The notes beneath the pieces are model-generated. The model was not told the origin of the DNA and did not search any database. It saw only the letters and a list, made by a program, of their open reading frames with translations. From Rhizobium sp. LC145 (lineage in GTDB: Bacteria > Pseudomonadota > Alphaproteobacteria > Rhizobiales > Rhizobiaceae): a stretch of DNA of 64,000 bases. Made by a program: the position numbers and the translations under genes. Position 1 is the first letter of the stretch, and each line of letters opens with the position of its first letter. Below, in pieces: positions 28,670 to 37,715 of the stretch. The stretch is taken from assembly GCF_001005825.1 (NCBI RefSeq), contig NZ_LBHV01000008.1, positions 126,501-190,500 of the forward strand, given 5' to 3'.

Positions 28670-29026
28670 ATGACGGAAACGGAGCCACAGCGAGATTCGC
28701 GGCAGCGCATCGACAAGTGGCTCTTCTTCGCCCGCATGGTGAAATCGCGTTCGCTTGCACAGTCGCTGATTTCAGCGGGTGCGGTGACGATCAATGGCGA
28801 GGCCTGCGATCAGCCGAGCCGCATGGTAAAGCCTGGCGACAGGATCGAAATGCTGCTCGATAGGCGCGACGTCGTTTTGGTAGTGCGCGCGCCCGGCGCT
28901 CGGCGCGGCCCTTTCGAAGAGGCGAGACTGCTTTACGACGACGTGACGCCCTCTGATCGGCAGAAGCCGCTCACGCCTTTCGAGCGTGCTCAGCGCGGAC
29001 CTGCATCCCGACCTTTTCGAAGATAG
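28670..29026 (+). CDS. S4-domain RNA-binding protein, Hsp15 (HslR)-like
   Basis: This is a 118-residue protein with an N-terminal S4 RNA-binding domain (about residues 12-60, RIDKWLFFARMVKSRSLAQ and GAVTINGE). Hsp15 in E. coli binds stalled 50S subunits that carry nascent chains and helps recycle them. The tail is basic. It starts 8 bp after the helicase stop and is surely co-transcribed with it. Function is inferred from the family. Confidence 0.88.
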   Translation: MTETEPQRDSRQRIDKWLFFARMVKSRSLAQSLISAGAVTINGEACDQPSRMVKPGDRIEMLLDRRDVVLVVRAPGARRGPFEEARLLYDDVTPSDRQKPLTPFERAQRGPASRPFRR

Positions 29027-29250
29027 GAGCCGCGGAAACGGGAAGCTTTACGATCTGATCTCGATGAGAATAAAGCACTCCCGAGAGCCGGTTTAAAGGA
29101 TTGTTTGTCCTTGCTATATGCCTGCAAAGGCTTTACCTGACGGACGAAATCCGGTCACGTGCCCCAACCGGAAACGGGCAGGTTTTCGGTTTTCCCTGGC
29201 GCCTTTTCTGTTCGCCTTTGCTCTGACCGCGATTTTCTCGGAGTGCCGTA

Positions 29251-29589
29251 ATGACGTATGTCGTGACCGACAATTGCATCCGCTGCAAATATACCGACTG
29301 CGTGGAGGTTTGCCCGGTCGATTGCTTTTACGAAGGTGAAAATTTTCTCGTTATCCATCCGGACGAATGCATCGATTGCGGCGTTTGCGAGCCGGAATGT
29401 CCCGCCGAGGCGATCAAGCCGGATACGGAACCGGGCCTCGACAAATGGCTGAAGCTGAATGCGGATTACGCTCAAATCTGGCCGAACATCACGGTCAAGC
29501 GGGACGAGCTACCCGAAGCCAAAGAGATGGACGGCGTCGAAAACAAATTCGATAAGTTCTTCTCGCCGGAGCCCGGCCAAGGGGATTGA
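29251..29589 (+). CDS. fdxA: Seven-iron ferredoxin FdxA
   Basis: This 112-residue electron carrier has [14 protein letters not shown] near the N-terminus and [12 protein letters not shown] (about residues 40-51), the cysteine pattern of [3Fe-4S][4Fe-4S] ferredoxins. The C-terminal extension is the usual FdxA type. A CTATAT hexamer at about 29113-29118 in the 224-bp upstream gap may be its -10 element. It is followed in the same direction by the CarD-type gene, an order common in rhizobia. Confidence 0.95.
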   Translation: MTYVVTDNCIRCKYTDCVEVCPVDCFYEGENFLVIHPDECIDCGVCEPECPAEAIKPDTEPGLDKWLKLNADYAQIWPNITVKRDELPEAKEMDGVENKFDKFFSPEPGQGD

Positions 29590-29976
29590 AATCCCCTAAA
29601 GTCAACCCGATATTCCGATAGTACATTGCTTCTGCCTTTTTGTTGGGCAGCAGCAAATGATGCGCCGGAATCGGCTTCCTAAAGCAAATTATTGATTTCG
29701 GCACTTTTTTGTGGTACACAACAAATACTGTTCCACAAGGCGGCACTCGCGTGCCCAAAAAACATCACGAAAGCAACAGATCACCCGAAACGCGGTTCCC
29801 GTGACATTGCAACGCTGTAAGTTGTCAGTCGCCATTCGCGATGGGGTTTGTTTTTCGCGCGCGTTGGTCGGACCAGTATGGAAATGGCTTGACGGTTTTC
29901 CCCGTCTCATCCGGGCCTGATTGACCCGGTTCCCGACCCGGCAATCCGGGTGCGTAATAGGGAGTTTGTGAAACGA
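29590..29976 (+). other. fdxA-cdnL intergenic region with three tandem hairpins
   Basis: No gene is convincing in this 387-bp stretch. Its last part can fold into three consecutive stem-loops: GACGG/CCGTC (29891-29906), CCGGG/CCCGG (29911-29929) and ACCCGG/CCGGGT (29936-29951). They end about 8 bp before the AGGGAG ribosome site of the CarD-type gene, so this may be a structured leader. Confidence 0.5.
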
Positions 29977-30546
29977 ATGACGACTCAACAGAAGAAATCT
30001 CCGGCACGACAGGGCTTCAAGACTGGTGAATCGATTGTCTATCCGGCCCACGGCGTAGGCACTATCACCGCCATCGAAGAGCAGGAAGTGGCGGGCATGA
30101 AGCTTGAGCTTTTTGTTATCGATTTCGAAAAAGACAAGATGCGCCTCAAGGTTCCCGTTGCCAAGGCGGTCAGCATCGGCATGCGCAAGCTGTCGGAAAC
30201 GGATTTTGTCGAACGCGCTCTCAAGGTCGTTCAGGGCAAGGCCCGCATCAAGCGGACCATGTGGTCGCGCCGGGCGCAGGAATATGATGCCAAGATCAAT
30301 TCCGGTGACCTGATCTCGATCGCCGAGGTGGTTCGCGATCTCTATCGCGCGGAGAACCAGCCCGAGCAGTCCTACTCGGAGCGTCAGCTTTACGAGGCAG
30401 CCCTTGATCGCATGGCGCGTGAAATCGCTGCCGTGAACAAGATGTCTGAAACGGAAGCCGTTCGCCTCGTCGAAGTCAACCTTGCCAAAGGTCCCAAGCG
30501 CGGCAAGGCCATAGACGAAGATGAGTCCCAGGACGAAGCAGCCTGA
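29977..30546 (+). CDS. cdnL: CarD/CdnL-family RNA polymerase-binding regulator
   Basis: This is a 189-residue protein. The N-terminal CarD RNA-polymerase-interacting domain (about residues 10-70) has FKTGESIVYPAHGVG and LELFVIDFEKDKMRLKVP. A helical C-terminal domain contains TMWSRRAQEYDAKINSGD. CdnL proteins stabilise the open complex at rRNA and housekeeping promoters and are growth-rate linked in Caulobacter. The ATG at 29977 is the usual start; a GTG 9 bp earlier (29968) has the better-spaced AGGGAG site. A strong terminator follows. The family is certain; the symbol follows Caulobacter usage. Confidence 0.93.
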   Translation: MTTQQKKSPARQGFKTGESIVYPAHGVGTITAIEEQEVAGMKLELFVIDFEKDKMRLKVPVAKAVSIGMRKLSETDFVERALKVVQGKARIKRTMWSRRAQEYDAKINSGDLISIAEVVRDLYRAENQPEQSYSERQLYEAALDRMAREIAAVNKMSETEAVRLVEVNLAKGPKRGKAIDEDESQDEAA

Positions 30547-30571
30547 TCGAACCTCATAAAAAACCTAAAAG

Positions 30572-30596
30572 ACCCGGCCTTGAGCCGGGTTTTTTG
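30572..30596 (+). terminator. Intrinsic terminator of the CarD-type gene
   Basis: ACCCGGC / GCCGGGT with a 5-base loop is followed by a T tract, 25 bp after the stop codon. The next promoter's -35 box begins at 30599, right behind it. Confidence 0.9.
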
Positions 30597-30598
30597 TT

Positions 30599-30623
30599 GG
30601 AACTTTTTTGCCTCTCTCGCGTT
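30599..30623 (+). promoter_or_regulatory. EcfG/RpoE2-dependent promoter of rpoH2
   Basis: GGAAC-N16-CGTT is an exact match to the general-stress sigma consensus, about 238 bp upstream of the rpoH2 ATG. In S. meliloti rpoH2 is known to be under RpoE2 control. The remaining 30624-30860 looks like untranslated leader with no gene. Confidence 0.8.
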
Positions 30624-30860
30624 AACCCGCCGGAACGGCGAACTGACTGCTGCGCTATCAGTTCTTCCGTTTCGACAATGGCGCGGACACGTCCGGCAGA
30701 AGCCCGGTCGAATTCGCATCACCAGCGAGGGGAGCAAAAGCGACAGGTTACTGCACAGCGTCCATAGTCCGTCCGTTCCAAATCAACGGCATGGCGCGTC
30801 GGCTTGTCTGCTCGAGATCTCCTGTCTTTATCGGATCAGACCCGTTTGACGGAGAACACG

Positions 30861-31724
30861 ATGAAAGCCATGTCCGCAGACCGCAACATGATCAAAATAG
30901 CGATGTCGGCTCCGTATCTAGCCCGCGAGGAGGAGCGGGATCTCGCCGTCCGCTGGAAGGACAGCCGGGATCAGGACGCTCGCAACCAGATCGCGCTTGC
31001 GCATATGCGCCTCGTTATCGCCATGGCATCCAAGTTTCGTGGCTTCGGATTGCCGATGAGCGATCTCGTTCAAGAGGGCTATGTAGGGCTCCTTGAAGCC
31101 GCGGCAAGGTTTGAACCAGCCCGCGACGTACGTTTTTCGACTTATGCAAGCTGGTGGATTCGTGCCTCGATGCAGGATTATATCCTGCGCAATTGGTCGA
31201 TCGTGCGCGGCGGGACGAGTTCGGCGCAGAAGGCCCTGTTCTTCAATCTCCGCCGGCTGCGGGCCAAGCTCGCGCGTGGCGATTCCAATCTTACAGTTCG
31301 AGCCATTCACGAGGAGATCGCCATAGCGCTCGGCGTCAGCGTCGCGGATGTACAGACCATGGATGCCCGCCTTTCGGGCAATGATGCTTCGTTGCAGGCT
31401 CCGTCGATTGCCGGCGATACGGATAGCGGCGAAAGACTGGATATGCTGGCAAGCGCCGAACCGCTGCCGGATGAACAGGTTTCCGGAATGATCGACGGAG
31501 AGCGGCGGCTGAAATGGCTGCAGGGTGCGCTCACCAAGCTCAATGAACGGGAAAAGAAAATCATTCGCGCCCGGCGCCTCACTGACGACGGGGCAACGCT
31601 TGAGGCGCTCGGTGCGGAGCTTGGCATCTCCAAGGAGAGGGTGCGGCAGATCGAAAGCCGCGCCATCGAGAAGCTGAAATCGGCTTTGGTTTCCTCAAAC
31701 CCTCAAATGGCCGCCGCCTGCTAG
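30861..31724 (+). CDS. rpoH2: Alternative sigma factor RpoH2 (sigma-32 family)
   Basis: This is a 287-residue sigma-70-family factor. Region 2 has LVQEGYVGLLEAA and FSTYASWWIRASMQDYIL. The RpoH box appears as QKALFFNLRR. Region 4 has LGISKERVRQIESRA. Rhizobia carry two rpoH genes, and the neighbourhood (fdxA, CarD) and EcfG-type promoter fit RpoH2, which acts in general stress downstream of RpoE2. The ATG at 30861 has GGAG 6 nt upstream; an in-frame ATG at 30804 lies in the leader. Confidence 0.93.
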   Translation: MKAMSADRNMIKIAMSAPYLAREEERDLAVRWKDSRDQDARNQIALAHMRLVIAMASKFRGFGLPMSDLVQEGYVGLLEAAARFEPARDVRFSTYASWWIRASMQDYILRNWSIVRGGTSSAQKALFFNLRRLRAKLARGDSNLTVRAIHEEIAIALGVSVADVQTMDARLSGNDASLQAPSIAGDTDSGERLDMLASAEPLPDEQVSGMIDGERRLKWLQGALTKLNEREKKIIRARRLTDDGATLEALGAELGISKERVRQIESRAIEKLKSALVSSNPQMAAAC

Positions 31725-31831
31725 AGCAGGTGGCGATTTTGTCGGATTTGCTTCCTGCGCCTTTGATTTTACACATGCCATACTCGCAAGGCGCCGGCCA
31801 TCTTGAGTGACATGCCTCAAGGAGGCATCGG

Positions 31832-33337
31832 CTATTCCGAAATTATCTTGACCTTCTGGCCGGGCGAAACTGTCGCGCCGGCTGGCATCGCGTTAATCAG
31901 CTTGAAAAGATCGAGCTTGCGGTCGGTCCCCATCATCCGGCCGGCGAGGGAGGCGATCGTGTCACCCTGGGCAACAGTGACGACGCGGATTCTCAAGGGC
32001 TTTAAGGCGGCGGTCTCCTGGGGCGTCATCTGCCGGAAATTCGTCCGCAAAAGGTTTGCCGTCGGCTCCAGCATCGTGCTGCCCTTCGGTACGGCCGTCA
32101 GGAACCGGAATATCTGATCGTTGAGGCGGATAACCGTGACATCGAAATCCCAGCGCTCGGCGGAAGCGCGCGCGGTCGCCGCCGGAAGTCCGTTCACCTG
32201 AATTTCTCTTACGGTTTCCGGTTGAAGCCCTGCGACCCAACCGCTCGTAAGGTAATTGGTGAGACTGTCGTACTCACCGGCTGCGACGCCGTCGAAACGG
32301 ATGGCGGTCTCGCCGGGGCCGGTCGCCAGCACCGCCTCGACCTTGTTGTCGATCCGGAATGCGGGCGGAACCTCGAAGCGGATGCCGAGCCCACCGTGCA
32401 GGAAGGTCTGGCCGCGGACATAACCCTCCTGCGGGCTGTCGCCATAGAGAAGGCCGTCGATGCCGGCTATATAGTAGTCGCGTCCCTTGTCGCCGACAGT
32501 CCCTTCCTGTCCGAAATTGCGGGCATGGCGGCGGGCAAGATCGACACGCTGGGCCGAATTGGGATGGCTCGAGAGAAAGTCGAGGCTCTGGTCGCTATCG
32601 GGATCGACGGCGGAATAACGCGCATAGGCCGCCATCGAATCGAGGAACCGCGCGGCGGCATAAGGGTCATAGCCTGCTTCGCCGAGCATTCGCACGCCGA
32701 TCACGTCGGCCTGCAATTCCTGTTGTCGGGAGAAGGCGGCGAGCCTGAGCTTGCCACGGGCCAAGGCCTGCTTGCCGGCAAGATCGCTCGACAATACTTC
32801 CGACACGACGCGGCTTGCGATTACCTCGGCTTCCTCGCGGCGTTGCCGTTCGATGCCGTGATTGGCGGTGACGTGCGCCATTTCATGCGACAGCACCGCA
32901 GCAACCTCCGATGCGTCGTTGGCGAGCGCCAGCAGCCCCCGCGTGACATAGAGATAGCCTCCCGGCAGCGCGAAAGCGTTGATAGCGGGAGAATTGAGGA
33001 TAGTGATGCGATAGGACTGCGCCGGGTTTTCCGAAACGGCCGTCAATGCGCCTGTGATCCGGGCGACCAGACGTTCCGTTTTCTGATCATGATATTCGCC
33101 GCCGTAACTTGCGACGATGCGGGGGTGCTCACGCGCGCCCATCTGCGCGCGAGGATCGTTCTTCTGTACCTCTTCGACGATCTGCGGGTTCGAGGAGGGC
33201 GAAACATTCGGCTGGTAAGCCTGTTCGAGCACTGACTGGCAGCCGCTGAGCAAGATCGCGGCAAGAACGATACCGGTTACACCCCGCGAGCGGGGCATGG
33301 TATGGGCAAAGCGCTTGATGGGGGCAAGCACTGCCAT
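31832..33337 (-). CDS. M48-family periplasmic metalloprotease lipoprotein (BepA/YfgC-like)
   Basis: This is a 501-residue exported zinc protease. The N-terminal signal ends in the lipobox LLSGC (Cys about residue 32). The zinc site is HEMAH (about residues 154-158) with a third ligand in QELQAD. The C-terminal region has a LysM-like part (VTVAQGDTIASLAG...SPGQKVKIIS) that may bind peptidoglycan. Related BepA proteins process misfolded outer-membrane assembly intermediates. I chose the ATG at 33337 with a GAGAG site 5-6 nt upstream; an earlier ATG at 33370 adds 11 residues. The 245 bp upstream holds no gene that I can support. Confidence 0.9.
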   Translation of the reverse strand: MAVLAPIKRFAHTMPRSRGVTGIVLAAILLSGCQSVLEQAYQPNVSPSSNPQIVEEVQKNDPRAQMGAREHPRIVASYGGEYHDQKTERLVARITGALTAVSENPAQSYRITILNSPAINAFALPGGYLYVTRGLLALANDASEVAAVLSHEMAHVTANHGIERQRREEAEVIASRVVSEVLSSDLAGKQALARGKLRLAAFSRQQELQADVIGVRMLGEAGYDPYAAARFLDSMAAYARYSAVDPDSDQSLDFLSSHPNSAQRVDLARRHARNFGQEGTVGDKGRDYYIAGIDGLLYGDSPQEGYVRGQTFLHGGLGIRFEVPPAFRIDNKVEAVLATGPGETAIRFDGVAAGEYDSLTNYLTSGWVAGLQPETVREIQVNGLPAATARASAERWDFDVTVIRLNDQIFRFLTAVPKGSTMLEPTANLLRTNFRQMTPQETAALKPLRIRVVTVAQGDTIASLAGRMMGTDRKLDLFKLINAMPAGATVSPGQKVKIISE

Positions 33338-33582
33338 TTCGCGCTCTCTGTTCGTGTTCCGCAGCTTCATGCCTCAAGACCCGCCTCCGAAACCGGTCCA
33401 GGAGACGCAACTCATCTCCATCTTCATGCCGGCTCGGTTTTCTGCTTCCATGTCGCTTAGCGATTTTTGCGTCACATGGACAGATGTTCTTATAGAAATT
33501 GGTGTCATCGATGCTTTTGCAAAGAAACCCCGCGGGGCGATGCCATTGTGGCACGTCCAAATTGTGGCGAGGGGTCTCGAGA

Positions 33583-34305
33583 CTACGCCGTCAGGAAGTC
33601 CGAAAGAGCTTGGACGTCGGTGCGCGTCAGGAATTCCTCGATCGGCGCCTCCAGCAGAATTTTGCCGTTATCGATGAAGATCGCATGGTCGGCGAGCCGG
33701 CGCAATTCATCGGGATCATGGGTGACGATCAGGATCGTGTTACCGGCCTCCTGGTGCAGTTCCAGAAGCAGGTTCGCCATCGATAGCCGCAGGCCTGGGT
33801 CCAGCGCGGCGAAGGGTTCGTCCATCAGCAGGACGGGCTTTTGGCGGACGAGGGTGCGGGCAAAGGCTGCTCTTTGCCTCTCGCCCCCCGACAACATGCC
33901 GGGCATGCGCCTTTCGTAGTCGCCAAGCCCCACCCGTTGAAGCGCGTCCGAAATCGTTTGGCGATCCGTCGCTCCCAGCTTCAGAGACGGATTGATCCCA
34001 AGGCCGACATTGGTGAAGAGATCCAAATGGCCGAAGAGATTGTTGTCTTGGAAGATGATAGAGACAGGCCGTTCCGAAGGATGCCTTTCAGTCACGTTCT
34101 CGCCTGCAATTCTCACTTGCCCCGCATCCGGAGTTTCGAAGCCGGCGACGAGATTGAGAAACGTGGATTTGCCCGAACCTGAAGGCCCTGTGACGGCGAT
34201 GATCACGCCGGCCGGCAGCCTACAATCGAAGCGGAAATTATTCGAGCCTAGCCGGAGCTCGACCTTATCCAGAACGATGCCGCCTTCTTCTTCAACCACG
34301 ATCAT
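33583..34305 (-). CDS. thiQ: Thiamine ABC transporter ATP-binding protein
   Basis: This 240-residue ATPase energises thiamine/TPP uptake. Walker A is TGPSGSGKST, the signature LSGGERQRAAFART, and Walker B VLLMDEPFAALDP, followed by VTHDPDE. Its start overlaps the thiP end by 14 bp. It is the last gene of the riboswitch-controlled thiBPQ operon. Confidence 0.94.
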   Translation of the reverse strand: MIVVEEEGGIVLDKVELRLGSNNFRFDCRLPAGVIIAVTGPSGSGKSTFLNLVAGFETPDAGQVRIAGENVTERHPSERPVSIIFQDNNLFGHLDLFTNVGLGINPSLKLGATDRQTISDALQRVGLGDYERRMPGMLSGGERQRAAFARTLVRQKPVLLMDEPFAALDPGLRLSMANLLLELHQEAGNTILIVTHDPDELRRLADHAIFIDNGKILLEAPIEEFLTRTDVQALSDFLTA

Positions 34306-35914
34306 TGGCCTTTCTGTATCCCGCAGTGCCGATCATCGTCAGGATGAGGCAGATCACGCCCAGGATCAGTGCTAACCCATCAGCATCGTTAGTGCGATAG
34401 CTGGATAGCCTGCTATAGACCAGCCAGGGAAGTGTCGTTAGATCGGCGGAGCCGAAAAGCGCTACCGCGCCGAGATCGCCGAGCGAAAGCGCCATGGCGA
34501 AGGAGAGCCCCACAAGAAGGGGTTTGGTCAAGGCTGGCCGGTCTATCCGCCAGAGTTTCGCCCATCCGGATATTCCGAGGCTTGCGGTGAGCCGGCCCGT
34601 TCGCTTGTGGTGGAGTTGCATGGCCGGCGCGAGAACGCGCACCACGAAGGGAAGTGCCATCAGCATGTTGATGGCCGCGACCAGGGCCGGCGCGAAACGG
34701 GCGACATCGCCGAAGGGCTGCAGGAGCAGGAACCAGCCGGTTCCGAGGACGACCGGCGGAACCAACAGCACCAGTGAGGACATGCCGCCGAGCAATGTCG
34801 AAAGACTTTTGGCCGGCGCGCCCGGCAGCTTCATGTCGGCGATGGCGTTTCGGGCAGTGATGATGGCAAGCGCAGCGGTCACGGCGAGCAAGCCGGCGGT
34901 AAACGCGATTGTGAGGCTGGTGAGGGCCGCACGCAGAAAGATGGGGCTGGTGACAAGGTTCCAGAGATCGGCCTTGAGGCCGGACAGAATGATGGAGGCG
35001 AGCGGCAGGATCAGGAAGGCGGTCGCAAGCAGGATCGCCAGACAATCCCAAAGGCGAGCGGTCGGGGTTTTGCCGTCGAAGCGACGCACTGCGCGGCCGA
35101 CATCGGCGCTTGAATCCTCCGGAGCCGGAAAAAGGGAGATGGCGATCAGGATCAGCGCCGTCACGCCGATCTGCAGGAAGGAGAGAGCAATGGCGCGCGG
35201 CGGCTCGAAATCGAAACGCAGCGCCTGATAGATCGCCACTTCGAGCGTGGTTGCCGCCGGTCCCCCGCCGAGCACGAGTACGAGCGTGAAGCTGGTGGCG
35301 CAAAGCATGAAGATCAATCCGGCAATTCCGGGAATGACGCCTCTGATTGCGGACCATTCGATGAAGCGGAAAATGGAGAGGGATTTCATGCCGAGGCTGG
35401 AGGAAAGAAACCAGTATTCCGCCGGCAGCCGTTCAAGAGCGGCAAGCATCAGGCGAGCGGCGAGCGGCAGGTTGAAGAACACATGCGCCAGCAGAATGCC
35501 GGAAAGGCCGTATATACTCACAGGTTGATCCAGCCCAAGCTTCAACAGCAAGCCATTGAGCATTCCTTGTCTGCCCCAGATGCCGATCAGGCCGAGCGCG
35601 CCGATCAAAACCGGCAAGCCCATTGGCACGGCCATCAACCGGATGATCCAGATGCGACCGAGGAAGTTCGGCCGGCGAGCGAGCGCCAGCGCGACGGGAA
35701 TGGCAAGACCCACCGAAAGCACAGTGGAAAGTGTCGCCTGCCAGAGCGTGAAGCGGAGGATGCGCCAGGTATAGGCGGTGAAAAGCCGCTCGCCGGATGT
35801 CCCGGCATCCCACGAAAGCAGCGCCCCCAGGGCGAGACCGATGAAGAGCACTATGCCCAGAAGGCTTGCCATTCCAAAGGCGATGCCGCGCCGTCGCTCT
35901 ACGCCGGTCAGCAT
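34292..35914 (-). CDS. thiP: Thiamine ABC transporter permease
   Basis: This is a 540-residue inner-membrane protein made of two fused permease halves, each with about six helices. Each half has an EAA-type coupling loop (around LERLPAEYWFLSSSLG and the TASLGISGWAKLWRID region). It starts 4 bp after thiB and overlaps thiQ, so the three genes form one operon. Confidence 0.94.
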   Translation of the reverse strand: MLTGVERRRGIAFGMASLLGIVLFIGLALGALLSWDAGTSGERLFTAYTWRILRFTLWQATLSTVLSVGLAIPVALALARRPNFLGRIWIIRLMAVPMGLPVLIGALGLIGIWGRQGMLNGLLLKLGLDQPVSIYGLSGILLAHVFFNLPLAARLMLAALERLPAEYWFLSSSLGMKSLSIFRFIEWSAIRGVIPGIAGLIFMLCATSFTLVLVLGGGPAATTLEVAIYQALRFDFEPPRAIALSFLQIGVTALILIAISLFPAPEDSSADVGRAVRRFDGKTPTARLWDCLAILLATAFLILPLASIILSGLKADLWNLVTSPIFLRAALTSLTIAFTAGLLAVTAALAIITARNAIADMKLPGAPAKSLSTLLGGMSSLVLLVPPVVLGTGWFLLLQPFGDVARFAPALVAAINMLMALPFVVRVLAPAMQLHHKRTGRLTASLGISGWAKLWRIDRPALTKPLLVGLSFAMALSLGDLGAVALFGSADLTTLPWLVYSRLSSYRTNDADGLALILGVICLILTMIGTAGYRKANDRG

Positions 35915-35918
35915 GAGG

Positions 35919-36926
35919 TCAGTTCATGCTCATCGCGGCAAGCCACTCGTCGATCCATGCCCGGCGGTTCTTGGCAACCTCGTCGGAACCCATCAGGAAG
36001 GTCTTTTGCGGCTGAACCAGTTTTCCGAAGGCTTCCGGCAGCGGCTGCGAGGTCTTTGCGGCCGGCATCATCCAGTTGGTGGTCGGAATGATGTCCTGGA
36101 AGGCCGGCGAGATCATGAAGCTCAGGAACTGCCGGGCAAGGTCCTTATCGGATGCGGTTCTTAGCAGGGCGGCGACCTCGATCTGGATGTAGTGGCCTTC
36201 CGAAAAGGCTGCCGCCTGGTAACGGTCGGTATTTTCCTCGATCAGGTGGTAAGCGGGAGAGGTGGCATAGGAGAGGACCATCGGCACTTCGCCCTTCGTG
36301 AACAGGCCATAGGCCTCCGACCAGCCGGGCGTCACCGTGAGAATGCGGTTCTTCAGCTTCGTCCAGGCTTCGGGCGCCTGATCGCCATAGACCGATTTCA
36401 TCCAGAGCAGCAGGCCGAGCCCTGGCGTTGCCGTGCGCGGATCCTCGATCGCGATTTTCTGCGAAGGATCGCCTTCCACCAGTTCCTTGAGGCTCTTTGG
36501 CGGGTTCTTTATCGCCTGCGTGTCATAGACGACGGCGAAGTGGCCGTAATCATAGGGAATGAAGGTGTCGTCTGTGTAGCCACCAGGCACATTCACGGCG
36601 GAGGTATCGATGCCGTGCGTCTCGAATAGTCCGGTCACCTTGGCTTCGGAAATGAGGTTTGTGTCGAGGCCGAGCACGATATCCGCGCCGGTGCTCTCGC
36701 CTTCGAGCTTCAGACGGGTGAGAAGCGCCACCCCATCGGCGATCCCGACCATGTTAAGCACGCAGCCGCAGGTTTTCTCGAAGGCTTCCTTCACCTTCGG
36801 TCCCGGACCCCATTCGGCGATGAAGCTTTCATAGGTGTAAATGGTGAGCGTCTTTTCCTGCGCACTCGCGGAGGAAAAGCAGAGGCCGGCAGCGGCCGCG
36901 ATCGACAGAAAAATGGTGCTTCGCAT
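35919..36926 (-). CDS. thiB: Thiamine-binding periplasmic protein
   Basis: This 335-residue solute-binding protein for thiamine and its phosphates has a cleaved signal peptide (about residues 1-22, ending ASAQ) and a mature domain that begins LTIYTYESF, typical of ThiB. A GGAGG-type site precedes the ATG. It is the first gene after the TPP riboswitch, with thiP 4 bp downstream. Confidence 0.95.
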   Translation of the reverse strand: MRSTIFLSIAAAAGLCFSSASAQEKTLTIYTYESFIAEWGPGPKVKEAFEKTCGCVLNMVGIADGVALLTRLKLEGESTGADIVLGLDTNLISEAKVTGLFETHGIDTSAVNVPGGYTDDTFIPYDYGHFAVVYDTQAIKNPPKSLKELVEGDPSQKIAIEDPRTATPGLGLLLWMKSVYGDQAPEAWTKLKNRILTVTPGWSEAYGLFTKGEVPMVLSYATSPAYHLIEENTDRYQAAAFSEGHYIQIEVAALLRTASDKDLARQFLSFMISPAFQDIIPTTNWMMPAAKTSQPLPEAFGKLVQPQKTFLMGSDEVAKNRRAWIDEWLAAMSMN

Positions 36927-36979
36927 CGGCGCCCTCCTATTGTGTCGCTGCGGGGAATAGGCGCTGAAAATGAGCCGTC

Positions 36980-37062
36980 TAATCCCTCCGCCGGTGTTAA
37001 CCGGATCAGGTTCCGCGGGTTGGCCGAGCCTCTCAGCCGCGCGTCAGCGCGGCACCCCGTTA
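36980..37062 (-). promoter_or_regulatory. TPP riboswitch (THI element) of thiBPQ
   Basis: Read on the minus strand, it contains GGGGTGCC, then GCTGAGAGG, ACCC, GAACCTGATCCGG and CACCGGCGGAGGGA in order. This is the conserved core of the thiamine pyrophosphate aptamer, including the CTGAGA and ACCTGAT pyrimidine- and diphosphate-binding segments. It lies about 55 bp before thiB and should shut off thiamine uptake when TPP is plentiful. Confidence 0.96.
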
Positions 37063-37110
37063 GATCGCAACGAGATTTAGCGGCGGGCGTTGCGGCTGAC
37101 AAGCGGTAAG

Positions 37111-37557
37111 TTAGGCCTGCCGGAACAGCCGCATTTCGCGGGGGACGGGGGCTATGGCCCCGAGGCGGCTTGCGACCGCATACTCGACCGATTGTTCAAG
37201 GACGTGAGGCATGACCGGTTTGGTAAGGACACCGAGCGAGCTCTGCCCTTCATCGGCGATGTCCTCCGGAGTGCCCGTCATGAAAATCACGGTGACGCCG
37301 TAGCGCTCGGTCAGTTCACGGGCAATCTCCGGCCCGGTTCTTCCGTCGGTAAGATTGACATCGACGATTGCCAGATCGGCCCTCGATGCCAACTCCAGTG
37401 CATTTTTTCGGGCATTGGCAAAACCTGCCACTTTCAGGCCCATGTTTTCGATCGTTTCGGCGATATCGAGCGCTATCAGGAACTCATCCTCGACAATCAG
37501 CACCCGTTGTTTCATCGCATTCTCGGCCAGCCGACGACGCGTTACATTTGTCAGCAT
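37111..37557 (-). CDS. Single-domain response regulator
   Basis: This is a 148-residue receiver with no output domain. VLIVEDEFLIALDIAE gives the acidic pocket, the phospho-acceptor aspartate is in LAIVDVNLTDG, and the switch residues are T in FMTGTPED and K in LTKPV. The ATG at 37557 has GGGGA about 8 nt upstream; an internal ATG at 37515 (MKQRVLIV) would give 134 residues. It stands alone, downstream of an EcfG-type promoter, so it may act in the general stress response. Its partner kinase is unknown. Confidence 0.88.
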   Translation of the reverse strand: MLTNVTRRRLAENAMKQRVLIVEDEFLIALDIAETIENMGLKVAGFANARKNALELASRADLAIVDVNLTDGRTGPEIARELTERYGVTVIFMTGTPEDIADEGQSSLGVLTKPVMPHVLEQSVEYAVASRLGAIAPVPREMRLFRQA

Positions 37558-37635
37558 GGGAACGTCCCCATCGTTGATCGGTTCTCAAATCCAGGTCGAG
37601 AAGATCAAGCTATCCCGTCCAAGATTGCACTTTCG

Positions 37636-37660
37636 AACGGTTCGATTTGAAGAATGTTCC
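37636..37660 (-). promoter_or_regulatory. EcfG/RpoE2-type promoter of the response regulator gene
   Basis: On the minus strand the sequence reads GGAAC-N16-CGTT, ending about 80 bp before the gene's ATG. It is an exact match to the general-stress sigma consensus at a sensible distance. Confidence 0.7.
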
Positions 37661-37715
37661 GTTTTGCGACAGAATTTCCGATCTAAATGGCTGGTATGAA
37701 TAATATTTCGTTAAT

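Noticed and set aside
27001..28794. 597-codon minus-strand frame opposite the helicase gene
   Set aside because: A shadow frame; low-complexity Arg/Leu-rich product with no family match.
29888..29916. Sigma-70 promoter with CTTGAC before cdnL
   Set aside because: The -35-like CTTGAC has no -10 at 16-18 bp; the sequence there is GC hairpin.
29711..29920. 69-codon plus-strand frame between fdxA and cdnL
   Set aside because: No ribosome site or recognisable features; it runs into the leader hairpin.
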